DNA of 64,000 nucleotides from Propionibacteriaceae bacterium (GCA_030532575.1 JAUNKV010000001.1:62001-126000), one strand, 5' to 3'; positions 1 to 10,484 are shown, counted from the first letter of the stretch. A program made the numbers and translations. The notes: a model not told the origin generated them from the letters alone.

Positions 1-183
1 CTCGACGGTGCCGCGCAGCTCGGTCAGCACGGGTACGGAGTTCTGGCTGAGGTCACGGATGGCCAGCCGCGCCTCATCGAGGGTCCGGCCCAGCTTGAGG
101 AGGGGGGCCGCGGCCAGGCCGACGAGTACGCAGAGGGCCACTGCGGCAATGAGGCCTGCCACCTCGCCCAGGGTCACGGTCAT
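1..183 (-). CDS. DUF948-type membrane-anchored protein, N-terminal part only
   Basis: The gene runs off the left edge; only its first 61 codons are visible. They encode a short N-terminus, one hydrophobic segment at about residues 8-28, then an amphipathic stretch (LGRTLDEARLAIRDLSQNSV) as expected of the DUF948 family of single-pass proteins with a helical cytoplasmic tail. The ATG is chosen because AGGAGGG lies 6 bases upstream. It follows rarA on the same strand with a 46-base gap. In actinobacteria a DUF948 gene often sits between rarA and alaS (family knowledge), which fits the position. Function is unknown. Confidence 0.75.
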   Translation of the reverse strand, partial: MTVTLGEVAGLIAAVALCVLVGLAAAPLLKLGRTLDEARLAIRDLSQNSVPVLTELRGTVE

Positions 184-229
184 CTGATTCCCTCCTGACA
201 TCGCGGGTTCCGCGCCAACTCTAGCCGAA

Positions 230-1576
230 TCACCGCCCGAGCAGGCGACGTACTGCGCTGAGTTGCTCCCCGACTGCGGCCTCTGCCCCGTGCCCCGTCG
301 GCAGATAGTAGCGGGCCTCTGCCAGGTCCTCGGGCAGGTAGGTCTGCCGGGCCACCCCCTCCGGGGTGTCGTGCGGGTACTGGTAGCCCTGGCCGTGCCC
401 GAGCGCCTTCGCCCCCGCGTAGTGCGCATCGCGCAGGTGCGCCGGGACCGAGCCGCCCCTGCCCGCCCGGACATCGGCGAGGGCGGCCTCCAGGCCCAGG
501 TAGGCGGCATTCGACTTCGGCGCGGCAGCAGCGGCGACGGTGGCATGGGCCAGCGTGATCCTGGCCTCCGGCATCCCGAGCAGCTGCACCGCCTGGGCCG
601 CGGCCACGCAGGTGGCCAGCACCCCGGAGGCCGCCATGCCGATGTCCTCGCTGGCGGAGATCATCAGCCGACGTGCGATGAACCGGGGGTCCTCCCCTGC
701 TTCCAGCATCCGGGCCAGGTAGTGCAGGGCGGCATCGACATCGGAGCCGCGGATGGACTTGATGAAGGCCGAGATCACGTCGTAGTGCTGGTCGCCGTCC
801 TTGTCGTAGCGCACCGTCGCCCGGTCCACGGCCTGGGTCAGCACCTCGGCGGTGATCTCGGTGAGTTCCAGGGCGACGGCGGAGGCTGCGGCCTCCTCCA
901 GATAGGTCAGGGCCCGCCTGGCATCTCCCCCGGCCAGCTGCACCAGGACCTGCCGGACCTCAGGGCTGAGCCGGAGGCTCCCGCCCAGCCCGCGCTCGTC
1001 GGCCACGGCCCGGTCCACCAGGGCTGCGATGTCCTCGTCGGTGAGGGGGTGCAGACGCAGCAGCAGGGAGCGTGACAGCAGGGGCGAGATGACGGAGAAG
1101 CTGGGATTCTCCGTGGTCGCGGCGATGAGGGTGACCAACCGGTTCTCCACGGCGGGCAGCAGGGCGTCCTGCTGGGACTTCGAGAAGCGGTGCACCTCGT
1201 CGATGAACAGCACGGTGGAACGACCGCGTTCCAGCTCTCGACGGGCCAGGTCCAACTCAACGCGTAGTTCCTTGACCCCCACGCTCACCGCGGACAACTC
1301 CACGAAACGCGCCCCGGAGGCGCGGGAGACGATGGCGGCCAGGGTGGTCTTCCCCACCCCGGGTGGCCCCCAGAGAAAGACACTCATCGGCTGCCCGGCC
1401 ACCAGGCGACGCAGTGGTGATCCGGGGGTCAGCAGATGTTGCTGTCCGACGACCTCGTCCAGGTCCCGCGGCCGCATCCGCACCGCCATCGGGGCTCCAT
1501 CGACGCGGACATCGGCCAAGGAGCCCCCCGGGCGGCTGGGCACCGGATCGATGTTGCCGAACAGATCCTCATTCAC
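230..1576 (-). CDS. rarA: Replication-associated recombination protein A (RarA/MgsA AAA+ ATPase)
   Basis: This is a 448-residue AAA+ ATPase of the RarA/MgsA/WRNIP1 family, which acts at stalled replication forks with SSB and the recombination machinery. Visible motifs are Walker [10 protein letters not shown] at about 70-78, Walker [10 protein letters not shown] at about 123-131 and the sensor-1 region ATTENPS at about 153-159. The C-terminal half carries the MgsA-type tetramerisation region ([20 protein letters not shown]). Length and domain order match the family; RuvB, the nearest paralogue, is present separately at 21.2 kb. It diverges from the exporter pair at 1654 with a 77-base gap. 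Confidence 0.95.
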   Translation of the reverse strand: MNEDLFGNIDPVPSRPGGSLADVRVDGAPMAVRMRPRDLDEVVGQQHLLTPGSPLRRLVAGQPMSVFLWGPPGVGKTTLAAIVSRASGARFVELSAVSVGVKELRVELDLARRELERGRSTVLFIDEVHRFSKSQQDALLPAVENRLVTLIAATTENPSFSVISPLLSRSLLLRLHPLTDEDIAALVDRAVADERGLGGSLRLSPEVRQVLVQLAGGDARRALTYLEEAAASAVALELTEITAEVLTQAVDRATVRYDKDGDQHYDVISAFIKSIRGSDVDAALHYLARMLEAGEDPRFIARRLMISASEDIGMAASGVLATCVAAAQAVQLLGMPEARITLAHATVAAAAAPKSNAAYLGLEAALADVRAGRGGSVPAHLRDAHYAGAKALGHGQGYQYPHDTPEGVARQTYLPEDLAEARYYLPTGHGAEAAVGEQLSAVRRLLGR

Positions 1577-1653
1577 CCTGACACCTTAGCCCTGCGCCGC
1601 GGACAGGCGTAGGATTGCTCCTCGCCTGAAATCCATCCAGCCGAAGGACGCCC

Positions 1654-2874
1654 ATGAGTGAGCACCTCGGGGACCGCTTCAGCAGCCGCCGTCGTGTCGC
1701 CATCATCGTCACCCTGGGGCTGCTCACCGGGCTTGGTCCCTTCACCATCGACCTGTACCTACCGACCTTCCCCAACCTCAAACTGGATCTGGGCATCATG
1801 GACCCGCAGGTGCAGATGACCCTGTCCGCGACGACCCTGGGATTCGCCTTGGGACAGCTGCTGGTCGGGCCGGTGAGTGACCGGTTCGGCAGGCGCATCC
1901 CGCTGGTGATGGCCTGCGCGGTGCACATCCTCGCCTCCGTACTGGTGGCCTGCGCACCGAACGTCGCCTTCCTGACCGCCATGCGTGCCCTCCAGGGCAT
2001 CGGTGCCGCAGGTGGAGCCGTCGTCGCGATGGCGATGGCCCGGGACCTGTTCTCCGGGAAGAGGCTCGTGGTGATGATGTCCCGGCTGGCCCTGGTCAAC
2101 GGGCTGGCCCCCATCGTCGCCCCCGTGATCGGCTCCTGGCTGGTGACCGTGACCCACTGGCGGGGCGTGTTCTGGGTGCTCGCCGGATACGGGGCGCTGG
2201 TGCTCTCCCTGCTCGTGCTCCTGATCCCCGAGACGCGGCCCCCCGCCGAGCGCACCCGCGGCGGTCTTCCCCAGTTGTTCCAGGCCTACCATCGGGTGCT
2301 GGGTGACCGACTGTTCCTGGGGATGCTCGGCACCGGGGGGTTCGCCTTCGCCGGGCTGTTCAGCTACGTCTCCACCTCCTCCACCCTGTTGCAGGAGACC
2401 TACGGGCTCAGTGAGTCCCAGTTCGGGATGGTCTTCGCGATCTGCTCGGTCGGGGTCTTCCTCGGCGTGCAGACCGGCAGTCGGCTGGCTCCACGGTTCG
2501 GCCCCCAGCGGGTGCTGATCGGCGGCACGGCAGGGCTGGTCCTCGCCGCGTCGGTGTTGCTGCTGCTCGATGCCGCCAGGATCGGCCACATCCCACTGAT
2601 CCCTGCCATGTTCGCCTTCACCTTCTGCTTCGGGTGCTGTGCCCCGAACGTCAACGTGCTGGCACTGCAGAACCACCGGGCCGATTCCGGCGTGGCGGCT
2701 TCCCTCATGGGGGCCAGCTTCATGATCCTCGCCGCCGCGGCAGGGCCGCTGATCGGGCTGTTCCCCCTCACCTCCGCTGCGCCGATGGCTGTTGCCATGC
2801 TGATCTGCGGTGTGCTCTCCACGATGATGCTGTGGCTGGTGGCGCGGCCACGAAACATCACCTTCCAGCTGTGA
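1654..2874 (+). CDS. Bcr/CflA-family MFS drug/efflux transporter
   Basis: A 406-residue major facilitator protein with about 12 hydrophobic segments. The N-terminal pattern (TGLGPFTIDLYLPTFP) and the loop motif GPVSDRFGRRIPL at about 71-83 are typical of the Bcr/CflA subfamily of proton-driven drug exporters. The start is an ATG preceded by GAAGGA. The stop overlaps the next gene's GTG by four bases, so the two exporters are translationally coupled. The substrate cannot be read from sequence; chloramphenicol, bicyclomycin and sulfonamides are known substrates of family members. No regulator gene is adjacent. Confidence 0.9.
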   Translation: MSEHLGDRFSSRRRVAIIVTLGLLTGLGPFTIDLYLPTFPNLKLDLGIMDPQVQMTLSATTLGFALGQLLVGPVSDRFGRRIPLVMACAVHILASVLVACAPNVAFLTAMRALQGIGAAGGAVVAMAMARDLFSGKRLVVMMSRLALVNGLAPIVAPVIGSWLVTVTHWRGVFWVLAGYGALVLSLLVLLIPETRPPAERTRGGLPQLFQAYHRVLGDRLFLGMLGTGGFAFAGLFSYVSTSSTLLQETYGLSESQFGMVFAICSVGVFLGVQTGSRLAPRFGPQRVLIGGTAGLVLAASVLLLLDAARIGHIPLIPAMFAFTFCFGCCAPNVNVLALQNHRADSGVAASLMGASFMILAAAAGPLIGLFPLTSAAPMAVAMLICGVLSTMMLWLVARPRNITFQL

Positions 2875-3734
2875 CCGGATGGCTCGGCCGGGTTCCCGCC
2901 GTCGTCCTCGTGCTGGCCGCCATCGCCTCGGTCCAGCTGGGTTCCTCCCTGGCCAAGGGTGTGTTCAGCGTGGCTCCCCCACTGGTCGCGGCATGGCTGC
3001 GGGTCACCGGGGCCGCGTTGCTGCTCGGGATCGTGGTGCGCCCGAGACTCAGCGGGCGCAGCCAGGAACAGTGGCGGATCGTGGTGACCTATGCGGTCTG
3101 CCTGACCGGGATGAACGCCCTGTTCTACCAGGCGATCCAGCGGATCCCCGTCGGGATGGCCGTCACCTTCGAGTTCCTCGGCCCCCTGGCGGTGGCGATA
3201 CTGACCTCCCGGCACCGCCGAGACCTGATCTGGGCCGCCCTGGCCGGGGGCGGGGTCGCGATGCTCGGGTTCAGCCCGGAGCCCCTCGACCTCCTGGGTG
3301 TGCTCCTGGCCCTGGCGGCAGGGGCCTGCTGGGCCTGCTACATCGTGCTGACCCCCCGTTTGGCCGCACACTGGGAGGGGTTCACGGGGCTGACCACGGG
3401 GATGCTCATCGGCGCGGTGCTGCTCGCCCCGGCGGCCCTCATCGCGACCTCCTCGGCCAGCCCCTGGTATCTCTCCTCGACGGCCTGGGGAATCGGGCTG
3501 GGTCTCGGCCTGCTCAGCTCGGCCCTGCCCTACGGGCTGGAGCTGCGCGCCCTGGAACGGATGCCCCGGGCCACCTTCGGCATCCTCATGGCCCTGGAGC
3601 CCGCCGCAGCCGCCTTCGTGGCCTGGCTGTGGCTCAGGGAATCGCTGGGCTGGAGCGAACTCGCCGCGATGACCTTCGTCATCGCGGCGAGCATCGGTGC
3701 CGTGGTCACCTCTCGGCGGGAGCCTTCGGCGTGA
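2871..3734 (+). CDS. EamA/RhtA-type metabolite exporter
   Basis: A 287-residue DMT-superfamily protein with about 10 hydrophobic segments, two EamA repeats and the RhtA-like N-terminal pattern ([16 protein letters not shown]). RhtA proteins export threonine, homoserine and related compounds; the substrate here is inferred only from family. The frame stays open upstream, but the GTG at 2871 is the natural start because it overlaps the previous stop (GTGA) and begins right before the first membrane segment. Its last 29 bases overlap the 3' end of aspS on the opposite strand. Confidence 0.85.
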   Translation: MTGWLGRVPAVVLVLAAIASVQLGSSLAKGVFSVAPPLVAAWLRVTGAALLLGIVVRPRLSGRSQEQWRIVVTYAVCLTGMNALFYQAIQRIPVGMAVTFEFLGPLAVAILTSRHRRDLIWAALAGGGVAMLGFSPEPLDLLGVLLALAAGACWACYIVLTPRLAAHWEGFTGLTTGMLIGAVLLAPAALIATSSASPWYLSSTAWGIGLGLGLLSSALPYGLELRALERMPRATFGILMALEPAAAAFVAWLWLRESLGWSELAAMTFVIAASIGAVVTSRREPSA

Positions 3735-5490
3735 CGTCCACCCCGGCCTCCTTGCGCTGCTGTGCACTGATCGGGGCCGGGGCCGCGGTCAGAGGGTCGT
3801 AGCCGCCACCGGTCTTCGGGAAGGCGATGACGTCGCGGATCGACTCGGTGCCGCTCAGCAGGGCCACGATCCGGTCCCAGCCGAATGCGATCCCACCGTG
3901 CGGCGGAGCCCCGAAGCTGAACGCCTCCAGCAGGAAGCCGAACTTCTCCTGGGCCTCCTCAGGCCCGATGCCCATGACGTTGAAGACCCGCTCCTGCACG
4001 TCGCGACGGTGGATACGGATGGAACCGCCGCCGATCTCGTTGCCGTTGCAGACCATGTCGTAGGCGTAGGCCAGGGCCTCGCCGGGGTTGGCATCGAAGC
4101 TGTCCAGCCACTCCGGCTTCGGCGAGGTGAAGGCGTGATGGACTGCCGTCCACGCCCCACCACCGAGCGCGACATCCCCCTCGGCCTTCGCCTCCGAGGC
4201 GGGCTTGAACAGCGGCGCATCGACGACCCACACGAAGCTCCAGGCGTCGTCATCGATCAGCCCGCAGCGTCGGGCGATCTCACCTCGGGCGGCCCCCAGC
4301 AGGTTCTGGGAGGCGGTGCGCTCCCCCGCGGCGAAGAAGATGCAGTCGCCGGGCTTCGCGCCGGTCAGCTCCGGCAGCGCCTTCAGCTCGGCCTCGGACA
4401 GGTTCTTCGCCACCGGTCCGCCCAGCTCACCGGTCTCGGCGACGGTGACATAGGCCAGCCCCTTCGCGCCGCGCTGCTTGGCCCACTCCTGCCAGGCGTC
4501 GAAGGTGCGGCGCGGCTGGGAAGCCCCACCCGGCATGACCACGGCCCCCACGTACGGGGCCTTGAAGACCCGGAACTGGGTGTCGGCGAACAGCTCGGTG
4601 AGCTCGGTCAGCTCCAGCTCGAAGCGCAGGTCCGGCTTGTCGGAGCCGTAACGGTCCATCGCCTCGGCGAAGGGGATGCGCGGGAACGGGGTGGCCAGCT
4701 CCACTCCCTGCAGCGCCCAGATCTCCTTGACGATGGCCTCCCCCAGCTCGATCACGTCCTCCTGGTCCACGAAGCTCATCTCGATGTCGAGCTGGGTGAA
4801 CTCGGGCTGACGGTCGGCGCGGAAGTCCTCGTCGCGGTAGCAGCGGGCCAGCTGGTAGTAGCGCTCCATGCCCGCGACCATGAGCAGCTGCTTGAACAGC
4901 TGCGGGCTCTGCGGCAGGGCATACCAGGACCCGGGGCTGAGCCGGGCCGGGACCAGGAAGTCGCGCGCCCCCTCCGGGGTGGAGCGGGTCAGCGTCGGGG
5001 TCTCGATCTCGACGAAGTCACGCTCCCCCAGCACCTTGCGGGCCGCCTGGTTGACCCGGGAACGCAGCCGGATGGCAGCACCGGGGGCCGGACGGCGAAG
5101 GTCCAGGTAGCGGTGCTTCAGCCGCGCCTCCTCGCCGACGCTGACCCGCTCGTCGATCTGGAAGGGCAGCGGGGCGGCGGGGTTGAGCACCTCCAGCTCG
5201 GAGATCGCCACCTCGATCTCGCCGGTGGGCAAGTCGGGATTGGCATTGCCCTCGGGCCGCACCTCGACGATACCGGTCACCTTGATGCAGAACTCGTTGC
5301 GCAGATCGTGGGCCCCTGAGGAGTCCAGCACCTCGTCGCGGACCACGACCTGAGCGATGCCCGAGGCGTCGCGCAGGTCGATGAAGGCCACGCCACCGTG
5401 GTCACGGCGCTTGGCGACCCATCCTGCGAGGGTCACCTCCTGACCGGCATCGGTGGCCCTGAGTTCCCCGGCATTGCGGGTACGAAGCAT
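3706..5490 (-). CDS. aspS: Aspartate--tRNA(Asp/Asn) ligase
   Basis: A 594-residue bacterial-type class II aminoacyl-tRNA synthetase. It has an N-terminal OB-fold anticodon domain (about 1-105), class II motif 2 ([10 protein letters not shown] near 217-226), the bacterial GAD insertion at about 300-420 and motif 3 ([13 protein letters not shown]) near residue 533. The open frame extends to a TTG at 5502, but the ATG at 5490 is chosen because GGAGAG lies just upstream. gatC-gatA-gatB at 58.4-61.7 kb makes a non-discriminating enzyme, charging tRNA(Asn) for transamidation, possible; I cannot decide this from residues. It lies downstream of efeB on the same strand. Confidence 0.96.
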   Translation of the reverse strand: MLRTRNAGELRATDAGQEVTLAGWVAKRRDHGGVAFIDLRDASGIAQVVVRDEVLDSSGAHDLRNEFCIKVTGIVEVRPEGNANPDLPTGEIEVAISELEVLNPAAPLPFQIDERVSVGEEARLKHRYLDLRRPAPGAAIRLRSRVNQAARKVLGERDFVEIETPTLTRSTPEGARDFLVPARLSPGSWYALPQSPQLFKQLLMVAGMERYYQLARCYRDEDFRADRQPEFTQLDIEMSFVDQEDVIELGEAIVKEIWALQGVELATPFPRIPFAEAMDRYGSDKPDLRFELELTELTELFADTQFRVFKAPYVGAVVMPGGASQPRRTFDAWQEWAKQRGAKGLAYVTVAETGELGGPVAKNLSEAELKALPELTGAKPGDCIFFAAGERTASQNLLGAARGEIARRCGLIDDDAWSFVWVVDAPLFKPASEAKAEGDVALGGGAWTAVHHAFTSPKPEWLDSFDANPGEALAYAYDMVCNGNEIGGGSIRIHRRDVQERVFNVMGIGPEEAQEKFGFLLEAFSFGAPPHGGIAFGWDRIVALLSGTESIRDVIAFPKTGGGYDPLTAAPAPISAQQRKEAGVDVTPKAPAER

Positions 5491-5540
5491 GTTTCTCTCC
5501 AATCCGGCTGCATGGACGCTACAGCTCGTGGCCTCGAATC

Positions 5541-6797
5541 CTACTGTGAGAACAGCGTCTCGCCGATGTGGCCGCCCTCCTGACAGCCCGGGGGAACCAG
5601 GTAGACCCCGCTGCCAAGGGTCTTGAGGTACTCGACGAACATGTCATCGCGGGCCATGTTGCGGTGCACCTTCGCGAACCGGGCTGGTTCCTTGACGTAG
5701 GCGATGAAGAACAGTCCGGCGGCGAGTCGGCCCTGCTCATCAGAGCCGTCCACGTAGTTGTAGGCACGACGCAGCATGTGGATTCCGCCGTTGTTGTCCG
5801 GGTGGGTCCGGGCGACGTGGGAGCGAGGATCGATCAACGGTTTGCCGTTCGGCCCGGCCTTGGTGAAATCCGGTGCGGTGAACTCGTCCCCGCCCGACAG
5901 CGGGGCCCCGCTGCCCTTGGCGCGACCCAGCACCCGGTCCTGCTCCGCCAACTGCAGGCCATCCCAGACCTCGATGGTCATCGCAATCTTCCTCGCGATC
6001 AGGTAGGAGCCCCCGTGCGCCCACTGTGGCCCCTCGGAGATCCACACGTGCTCGGTGAGCTTGTCGGTCTCCTCCGCCTTGAGGTTGTTGGTGCCGTCCT
6101 TCTGCCCGAAGAGGTTTCGTGGGGTCTGCTGCTCCTTGGAGGTGGATGAGGCCCGCCCGAAGCCGAGCTGTGCCCACCTGAGGTTGGCTCGTCCGAACGC
6201 GATCCGGGTGAGGTTACGGATGGCGTGGACCGCCACCTGGGGGTCATTGGCGCAGGCCTGGATGCACAGGTCCCCGTCGGAGATCACCGGTTTGAGGAAG
6301 TCGTTGACCATCTTCGGCAGTGCCGTGAACTGCTCCGGCAGCTGATCGGCGATGCCGAATCGGTCGTTCCCCTCACCGTCGATGAACAGCGATCGGCCGA
6401 AACCGAAGGTCAAGGTCAGCCCGCTCGGTCCGTGATCGGCGGCCTCGCCGGTGTCAACGGGCGGGGCCAGCGGGTTGCCGTCGAAGGCCCCACCGGCAGC
6501 GACGGGGGCGCCGATCGTCATGCGCGATGCGGCATAGGTCCAGTCCTTGAGCAGTTCGACGAGGTCATCGCGGGTTTGGCCCGGCATCATGTCGAAGGCC
6601 GCGAAGTGCAGTTGCTCCTGAGCGGGGGTGATGATCCCGGCCTGGTGCTCCCCGTAAAAGGGGTGGACCAGCTCCTCGGCGCCTGCCACCGTCGGGCCGG
6701 AGGTGGCGCGGCCTGCGAGGAAGCCGCCCACCCCCACCCCGACGGCTCCGGCGGTGGCGCCGGAGAAGGCCAGCATTCCCCTGCGGGAAAGAGCCAT
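5541..6797 (-). CDS. efeB: EfeB: Tat-exported Dyp-type peroxidase/deferrochelatase
   Basis: A 418-residue dye-decolourising peroxidase, third gene of the efeUOB ferrous-iron uptake operon. The N-terminus has a Tat signal (SRRGMLAF followed by a hydrophobic, glycine-rich segment). The Dyp GxxDG motif is GQKDG near 231-235, and the proximal haem ligand is likely the His in SHVARTHP near 327. Known EfeB proteins oxidise Fe2+ or haem outside the membrane and deliver iron to EfeU. The ATG at 6797 is chosen over the GTG one codon upstream because it shares a base with the efeO stop (TGATG). Confidence 0.94.
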   Translation of the reverse strand: MALSRRGMLAFSGATAGAVGVGVGGFLAGRATSGPTVAGAEELVHPFYGEHQAGIITPAQEQLHFAAFDMMPGQTRDDLVELLKDWTYAASRMTIGAPVAAGGAFDGNPLAPPVDTGEAADHGPSGLTLTFGFGRSLFIDGEGNDRFGIADQLPEQFTALPKMVNDFLKPVISDGDLCIQACANDPQVAVHAIRNLTRIAFGRANLRWAQLGFGRASSTSKEQQTPRNLFGQKDGTNNLKAEETDKLTEHVWISEGPQWAHGGSYLIARKIAMTIEVWDGLQLAEQDRVLGRAKGSGAPLSGGDEFTAPDFTKAGPNGKPLIDPRSHVARTHPDNNGGIHMLRRAYNYVDGSDEQGRLAAGLFFIAYVKEPARFAKVHRNMARDDMFVEYLKTLGSGVYLVPPGCQEGGHIGETLFSQ

Positions 6798-8077
6798 CAC
6801 TGCTCCTCGATCCCGAGCACGGTGACGGTGAGCTTCGACAGCGGCTCGCGCAGGGCGTTGATCTGGTCGCTCAACTCCTTCTGCTGTTCCGAGGTCACCT
6901 GGTCGTAGAGCACGTAGCCCTGCTCCAGGCTGCCGTACTTGTCGAGCAGCGCCTGCAGGGCGTCGAACTCCTTGGTGATCTCGGCCACCAGGGCCTTGCC
7001 CTCCTCACCCTTGCGCTCCGCGATGGGTGCGACGAGGTCGAAGGCGATGCGGGAGCCCTCCAGGTTGGCCTGGAAGTCCCACAGGTCGTAGTGGCTCCAC
7101 CAGTTCTCCTCGCCCGTGACCTTGGTCACGGCGATCTCCTCCAGCAGCCCGGAGGCCCCATTGGAGACCGTGGAGATGTTCACCTCGTTGTCCTCGACGA
7201 AGCTCGGGGAGGAGACCAGTTCGTTCAGCCTCTTGACATCTGCGATGAGGGTTTCGCCGATCTCCTTGCGCTGCTCCGGCGTGGAGGGCTGCCAGCCCTC
7301 GTGGGCGGAGGAGCCATCGGGCTGGACCGCATCCTCAGCGGGAGCCCACAGATCCTTCTCGATGCGGTGGAAGCCCAGCCACTGGGTGAAGGTCGCATCG
7401 TCACTCTGCAGTGCCTCAGCCTCGGAGAGGTAGTCGATCTCACGGTAGTCGATGCGGGGATCGAGGGTGCCCAGGGCCTCGGCGATGGGTTCGATCCGCT
7501 CGTAGTGGACCCGGACCTTGGCGTACAGGTCACGGGCCTTCTCATCGTCGCTGTTGATGTAGGCGGTGGCGAACTCCTCAACCTTCGGCTCCAGCTCGGA
7601 GACCTCATTGCGAACGAAGGCGACGTAGTCGGCCACGACCTTGTCGAACAAGGCCTTGTCCTCGCCGGAGAGTTCGATGGCCTGGCCGGTGACCTTGAAG
7701 GCGGCCTGGCCGACGTTCTCGCCCCGCATCCCGGGCTTGCAGGCGGTGAAGTAGTCCCCGGGCTGGAGTGAGACCGTGAGCTCGGCTGAGGCGCCGGGGG
7801 CGATGTTCTCCTTCTCCGAGACGATGCGAAGGCCGTCGGAGCCCAGCAGGTAGAACTCGGTGATCCTGGAGCCCTCGTTCTTGATGCTGAAGGTGACGTT
7901 CCCGGAGGAGGCCTCGGAGGTCTGGACCTTGCACTCGGTGTCGGTGGAGCTGACGCTGATCGCGCCGTCGGCGGCCTGGGAACCAGACGAGGTGGTGGGC
8001 TTGTTCTCGGTGCAGCCGGTGAGCACCAGGGCGCTGACGGCGAGGGCGGCGAGGCTACGCAGAGTGAGCGTTGACAT
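6797..8077 (-). CDS. efeO: EfeO: iron-uptake lipoprotein (cupredoxin plus M75 domain)
   Basis: A 426-residue exported lipoprotein with lipobox LTGC (Cys22). A cupredoxin-like domain occupies about residues 40-132, and an M75/imelysin-type helical domain fills the rest, with the metal-binding HxxE signature HRIE at 237-240. EfeO is thought to bind periplasmic or surface iron and pass it to the EfeU permease. The frame stays open for 8 codons upstream; the ATG at 8077 is chosen because AAAGGA sits 6 bases before it and it starts a proper signal peptide. It overlaps the end of efeU by 23 bases. Confidence 0.94.
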   Translation of the reverse strand: MSTLTLRSLAALAVSALVLTGCTENKPTTSSGSQAADGAISVSSTDTECKVQTSEASSGNVTFSIKNEGSRITEFYLLGSDGLRIVSEKENIAPGASAELTVSLQPGDYFTACKPGMRGENVGQAAFKVTGQAIELSGEDKALFDKVVADYVAFVRNEVSELEPKVEEFATAYINSDDEKARDLYAKVRVHYERIEPIAEALGTLDPRIDYREIDYLSEAEALQSDDATFTQWLGFHRIEKDLWAPAEDAVQPDGSSAHEGWQPSTPEQRKEIGETLIADVKRLNELVSSPSFVEDNEVNISTVSNGASGLLEEIAVTKVTGEENWWSHYDLWDFQANLEGSRIAFDLVAPIAERKGEEGKALVAEITKEFDALQALLDKYGSLEQGYVLYDQVTSEQQKELSDQINALREPLSKLTVTVLGIEEQ

Positions 8078-8972
8078 GGTTTTCCTTTCGAGGGCGGACA
8101 CGTTTGATGAACAGGGGAAGGACGATTCCGAGGTAGAGGGCCCAGGCGGTGATCTCCAGCCAGCTCATGAGCGGGGTGAAGCCGACGGTGCCCTTGAGCA
8201 GCGCGGCCAGCCAGCTGTCGGGTGGGATCACGTCCTGGACGTCGAAGGCCCAGCCGAATGGGTAGGCGGCCCCCCAGAAGGGACGCTCGGTGAAGAATCC
8301 GACCAGGACCTCCTTGGTGCGAAGGTCGATGGGGGTGATGGGAGCGCCGGAGAAGGGGCCGGGCAGGAAGCGGGCCTCCTGCAGGTCATGGATGCCATAG
8401 GCGAGGATGCCTGCGGTCATGATGATGAGCAGGGTACCGGTCCAGGCGAAGAAGGTGGAGAACTTGATGCGCAGCATCCCGGCGTGGATGAGGTAGCCCA
8501 TGCCGCAGGCCACGAGCAGACCGGCGATGGCACCGAACAGCGCGATGGGTTCGGTGAGCCAGGCCCACAGCATGAGGGTGGTCTCGATACCCTCCCGTCC
8601 CACGGAGATGAAGGCCAGCCAGAACATTCCCCAGCCGCTGCCGATGGCGGTGGCGGCGCTGGCCTCCAGCTCGGCTTTCATGCCGCGCCCCATCCGGAGC
8701 ATCCAGAACACCATCCAGGTGACCATGACCACGGCGAGCAGTGACATCCCGCCGCCCAGCAATTCCTGGCCCTCGAAACTCAGTCCGTAGCGGCCGAAGG
8801 TGAACAGAGCACCCAGCGCGACGGCGCCGAGGACGGCGATCCCGACCCCCAGCCAGATGCGGGAGACGACATCGGATCGGCCCTGTCTGCGCACGTAGGC
8901 GATGAGGATGCCGATGATGAGGGAGGCCTCGAGACCTTCACGAAGACCGATGAGGAAGGACCCCAGGAACAT
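8055..8972 (-). CDS. efeU: EfeU: FTR1-family iron permease
   Basis: A 305-residue integral membrane protein of the FTR1/EfeU family with about 7 hydrophobic segments. The two iron-translocation motifs RExxE are both intact: REGLE at 11-15 and REGIE at 126-130. The open frame extends 14 codons upstream, but the ATG at 8972 has GGAGG just before it and places the first REGLE motif in the first membrane helix, as in the family. It is the first gene of efeUOB and has a predicted promoter overlapped by a DtxR/IdeR-like box. Confidence 0.94.
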   Translation of the reverse strand: MFLGSFLIGLREGLEASLIIGILIAYVRRQGRSDVVSRIWLGVGIAVLGAVALGALFTFGRYGLSFEGQELLGGGMSLLAVVMVTWMVFWMLRMGRGMKAELEASAATAIGSGWGMFWLAFISVGREGIETTLMLWAWLTEPIALFGAIAGLLVACGMGYLIHAGMLRIKFSTFFAWTGTLLIIMTAGILAYGIHDLQEARFLPGPFSGAPITPIDLRTKEVLVGFFTERPFWGAAYPFGWAFDVQDVIPPDSWLAALLKGTVGFTPLMSWLEITAWALYLGIVLPLFIKRVRPRKENHVNAHSA

Positions 8973-9001
8973 GTGCCTCCAATTCGACAACCACACCATG
9001 A

Positions 9002-9031
9002 CCCATACTGGCAAAGGTGAGCCTAACCAAG
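9002..9031 (-). promoter_or_regulatory. efeU promoter overlapped by a DtxR/IdeR-like iron box
   Basis: Reading the minus strand, a -35-like TTGGTT (9030-9025) is followed after 17 bases by a -10-like TATGGG (9007-9002). The 19-base segment 9031-9013 (core GGTTAGGCT then CACC) matches the DtxR/IdeR operator consensus at about 14 of 19 positions by eye and covers the -35 and spacer. It ends about 41 bases upstream of the efeU ATG. An iron-responsive repressor blocking transcription in iron excess is the natural reading; the regulator is not in the window. Confidence 0.6.
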
Positions 9032-9148
9032 GTCATCGAGTCAGTGCAACCTGTCCGGGAAAGCACTGGGTGTGCGTTCGAGGAGTTCAACGCTGCCAGG
9101 GGGTCACCAGGGCGACCGCAGTAGATTCCGCGCTCACCGCAGACCCTC

Positions 9149-10483
9149 TCAGAGGGTGGAGGTGAGCTGAGGCTGCTGATCCGCCTCGGGTGGCAGCCAC
9201 CGCTGTGGATCGGCAGGTTGCTGCTGCCCCGAGCGGATGTCCTTGACCGAGTCGTCGTGTCCGGCCCCGAACCACACGAAGGGGATGCCTCGGCGCTCGG
9301 CGTAACGGATCTGACGCCCGAACCGGTCCGCCTTCGGTGCCACCTCGCAGGCAATCCCACGGGAACGCAGCTGCCGGGCCACAGCGATGGCCTGCTCGCG
9401 GGTGTCCTCGCTGTCCACGGCCACCAGCACCGCCGAGGGCACGCTGCGCGAGGCCGTGATCCTCCCCTTGCCGATGAGTGGGGCCAGGATGCGGGTCACA
9501 CCGAAGGAATAACCGACGCCGGGGAAGGTGACCTTCCCGTCGGAGGCCAAGGAGTCATAGCGACCACCGGAGGCCACCGAACCGAGCTTCTCGAAGCCCT
9601 GCAGCAGGGTCTCGTAGACGGTCCCGGTGTAGTAGTCCAGCCCACGCGCGATCTTCAGGTCGGCCACCACCCGTCCCGGTTCCTGGGCCGCGGCGAGCCG
9701 AACCAAGGTCGCCAGCTCCGCCAACCCCTCGGTCAACAGCTCGTGCTCCACACCCAGGGCCTGCACCTGCTCCACGAAGGACTCATCGACCGCGGAGATC
9801 CCTGCCAGCGTGACGCACGCCTCGGCCTGATGTGTGCTGAGACCGAGCTGTGAGGTGAGCAGCTCCGCGACGGCGGCGGGCCCGATCTTGTCGTACTTGT
9901 CCACCCGCTGCAGCACAGCTGCCGGGTCCTCGATCCCCAGGCCCCGGTAGAAACCCTCGGAGAGTTTGCGGTTGTTGACCCTGATACTCACCGGCGGCAG
10001 GCCGAGGTCCCGGTGCAGCTTCCCGAAGACATCGAGCGCGACCAGGGGGATCTCCACGTCGTGATGGGAGGCCAGCTGGTCGGAACCGACAATGTCGATG
10101 TCAGCCTGCGTGAATTCCCGGTAGCGTCCCTCCTGGGGGCGCTCCCCGCGCCAGACCTTCTGGATCTGGTAGCGGCGGAACGGGAAGACCAGGTGCCCGG
10201 CATGTTCCAGCACGTACCGGGCGAAGGGCACCGTCAGGTCGAAGTGGAGGCCGAGTTCGTCGCTGTCCCCCTCGGTGGCGTGGAGCCGACGGACGACGTA
10301 GATCTCCTTGTCGATCTCCCCCTTGCGGGCCAGCTGTTCCAGCGGTTCCACCGCGCGGGTCTCGATGGGGGCGAAACCGTGCAGTTCGAAGGTGGAGCTG
10401 ATCACCCCCAGCACGCGGGACTCGACCATGCGCCCAGCGGGCAGGTACTCGGGGAAACCGGACATCGGGGTGGGACGGGCCAT
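9149..10483 (-). CDS. hisS: Histidine--tRNA ligase
   Basis: A 444-residue class II synthetase. Motif 2 lies at about 102-131 (FRRYQIQKVWRGERPQEGRY, then REFTQADIDIVG), and the HisA signature is RGLDYYTG near 280-287. A C-terminal anticodon-binding domain follows, ending in a short variable tail. It starts one base after the stop of the metallo-hydrolase gene, so the two are co-transcribed. Between its stop and efeU lies 176 bases with no gene, holding the efeU promoter. Confidence 0.96.
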   Translation of the reverse strand: MARPTPMSGFPEYLPAGRMVESRVLGVISSTFELHGFAPIETRAVEPLEQLARKGEIDKEIYVVRRLHATEGDSDELGLHFDLTVPFARYVLEHAGHLVFPFRRYQIQKVWRGERPQEGRYREFTQADIDIVGSDQLASHHDVEIPLVALDVFGKLHRDLGLPPVSIRVNNRKLSEGFYRGLGIEDPAAVLQRVDKYDKIGPAAVAELLTSQLGLSTHQAEACVTLAGISAVDESFVEQVQALGVEHELLTEGLAELATLVRLAAAQEPGRVVADLKIARGLDYYTGTVYETLLQGFEKLGSVASGGRYDSLASDGKVTFPGVGYSFGVTRILAPLIGKGRITASRSVPSAVLVAVDSEDTREQAIAVARQLRSRGIACEVAPKADRFGRQIRYAERRGIPFVWFGAGHDDSVKDIRSGQQQPADPQRWLPPEADQQPQLTSTL

Positions 10484-10484
10484 C

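Noticed and set aside
3697..5319. A plus-strand open frame of about 540 codons
   Set aside because: It is antisense to aspS; composition marks it as a shadow.
9144..9158. Hairpin terminator at the end of hisS
   Set aside because: A 6-base stem with 3-base loop overlaps the stop codon itself and lacks a tail; too weak to call.
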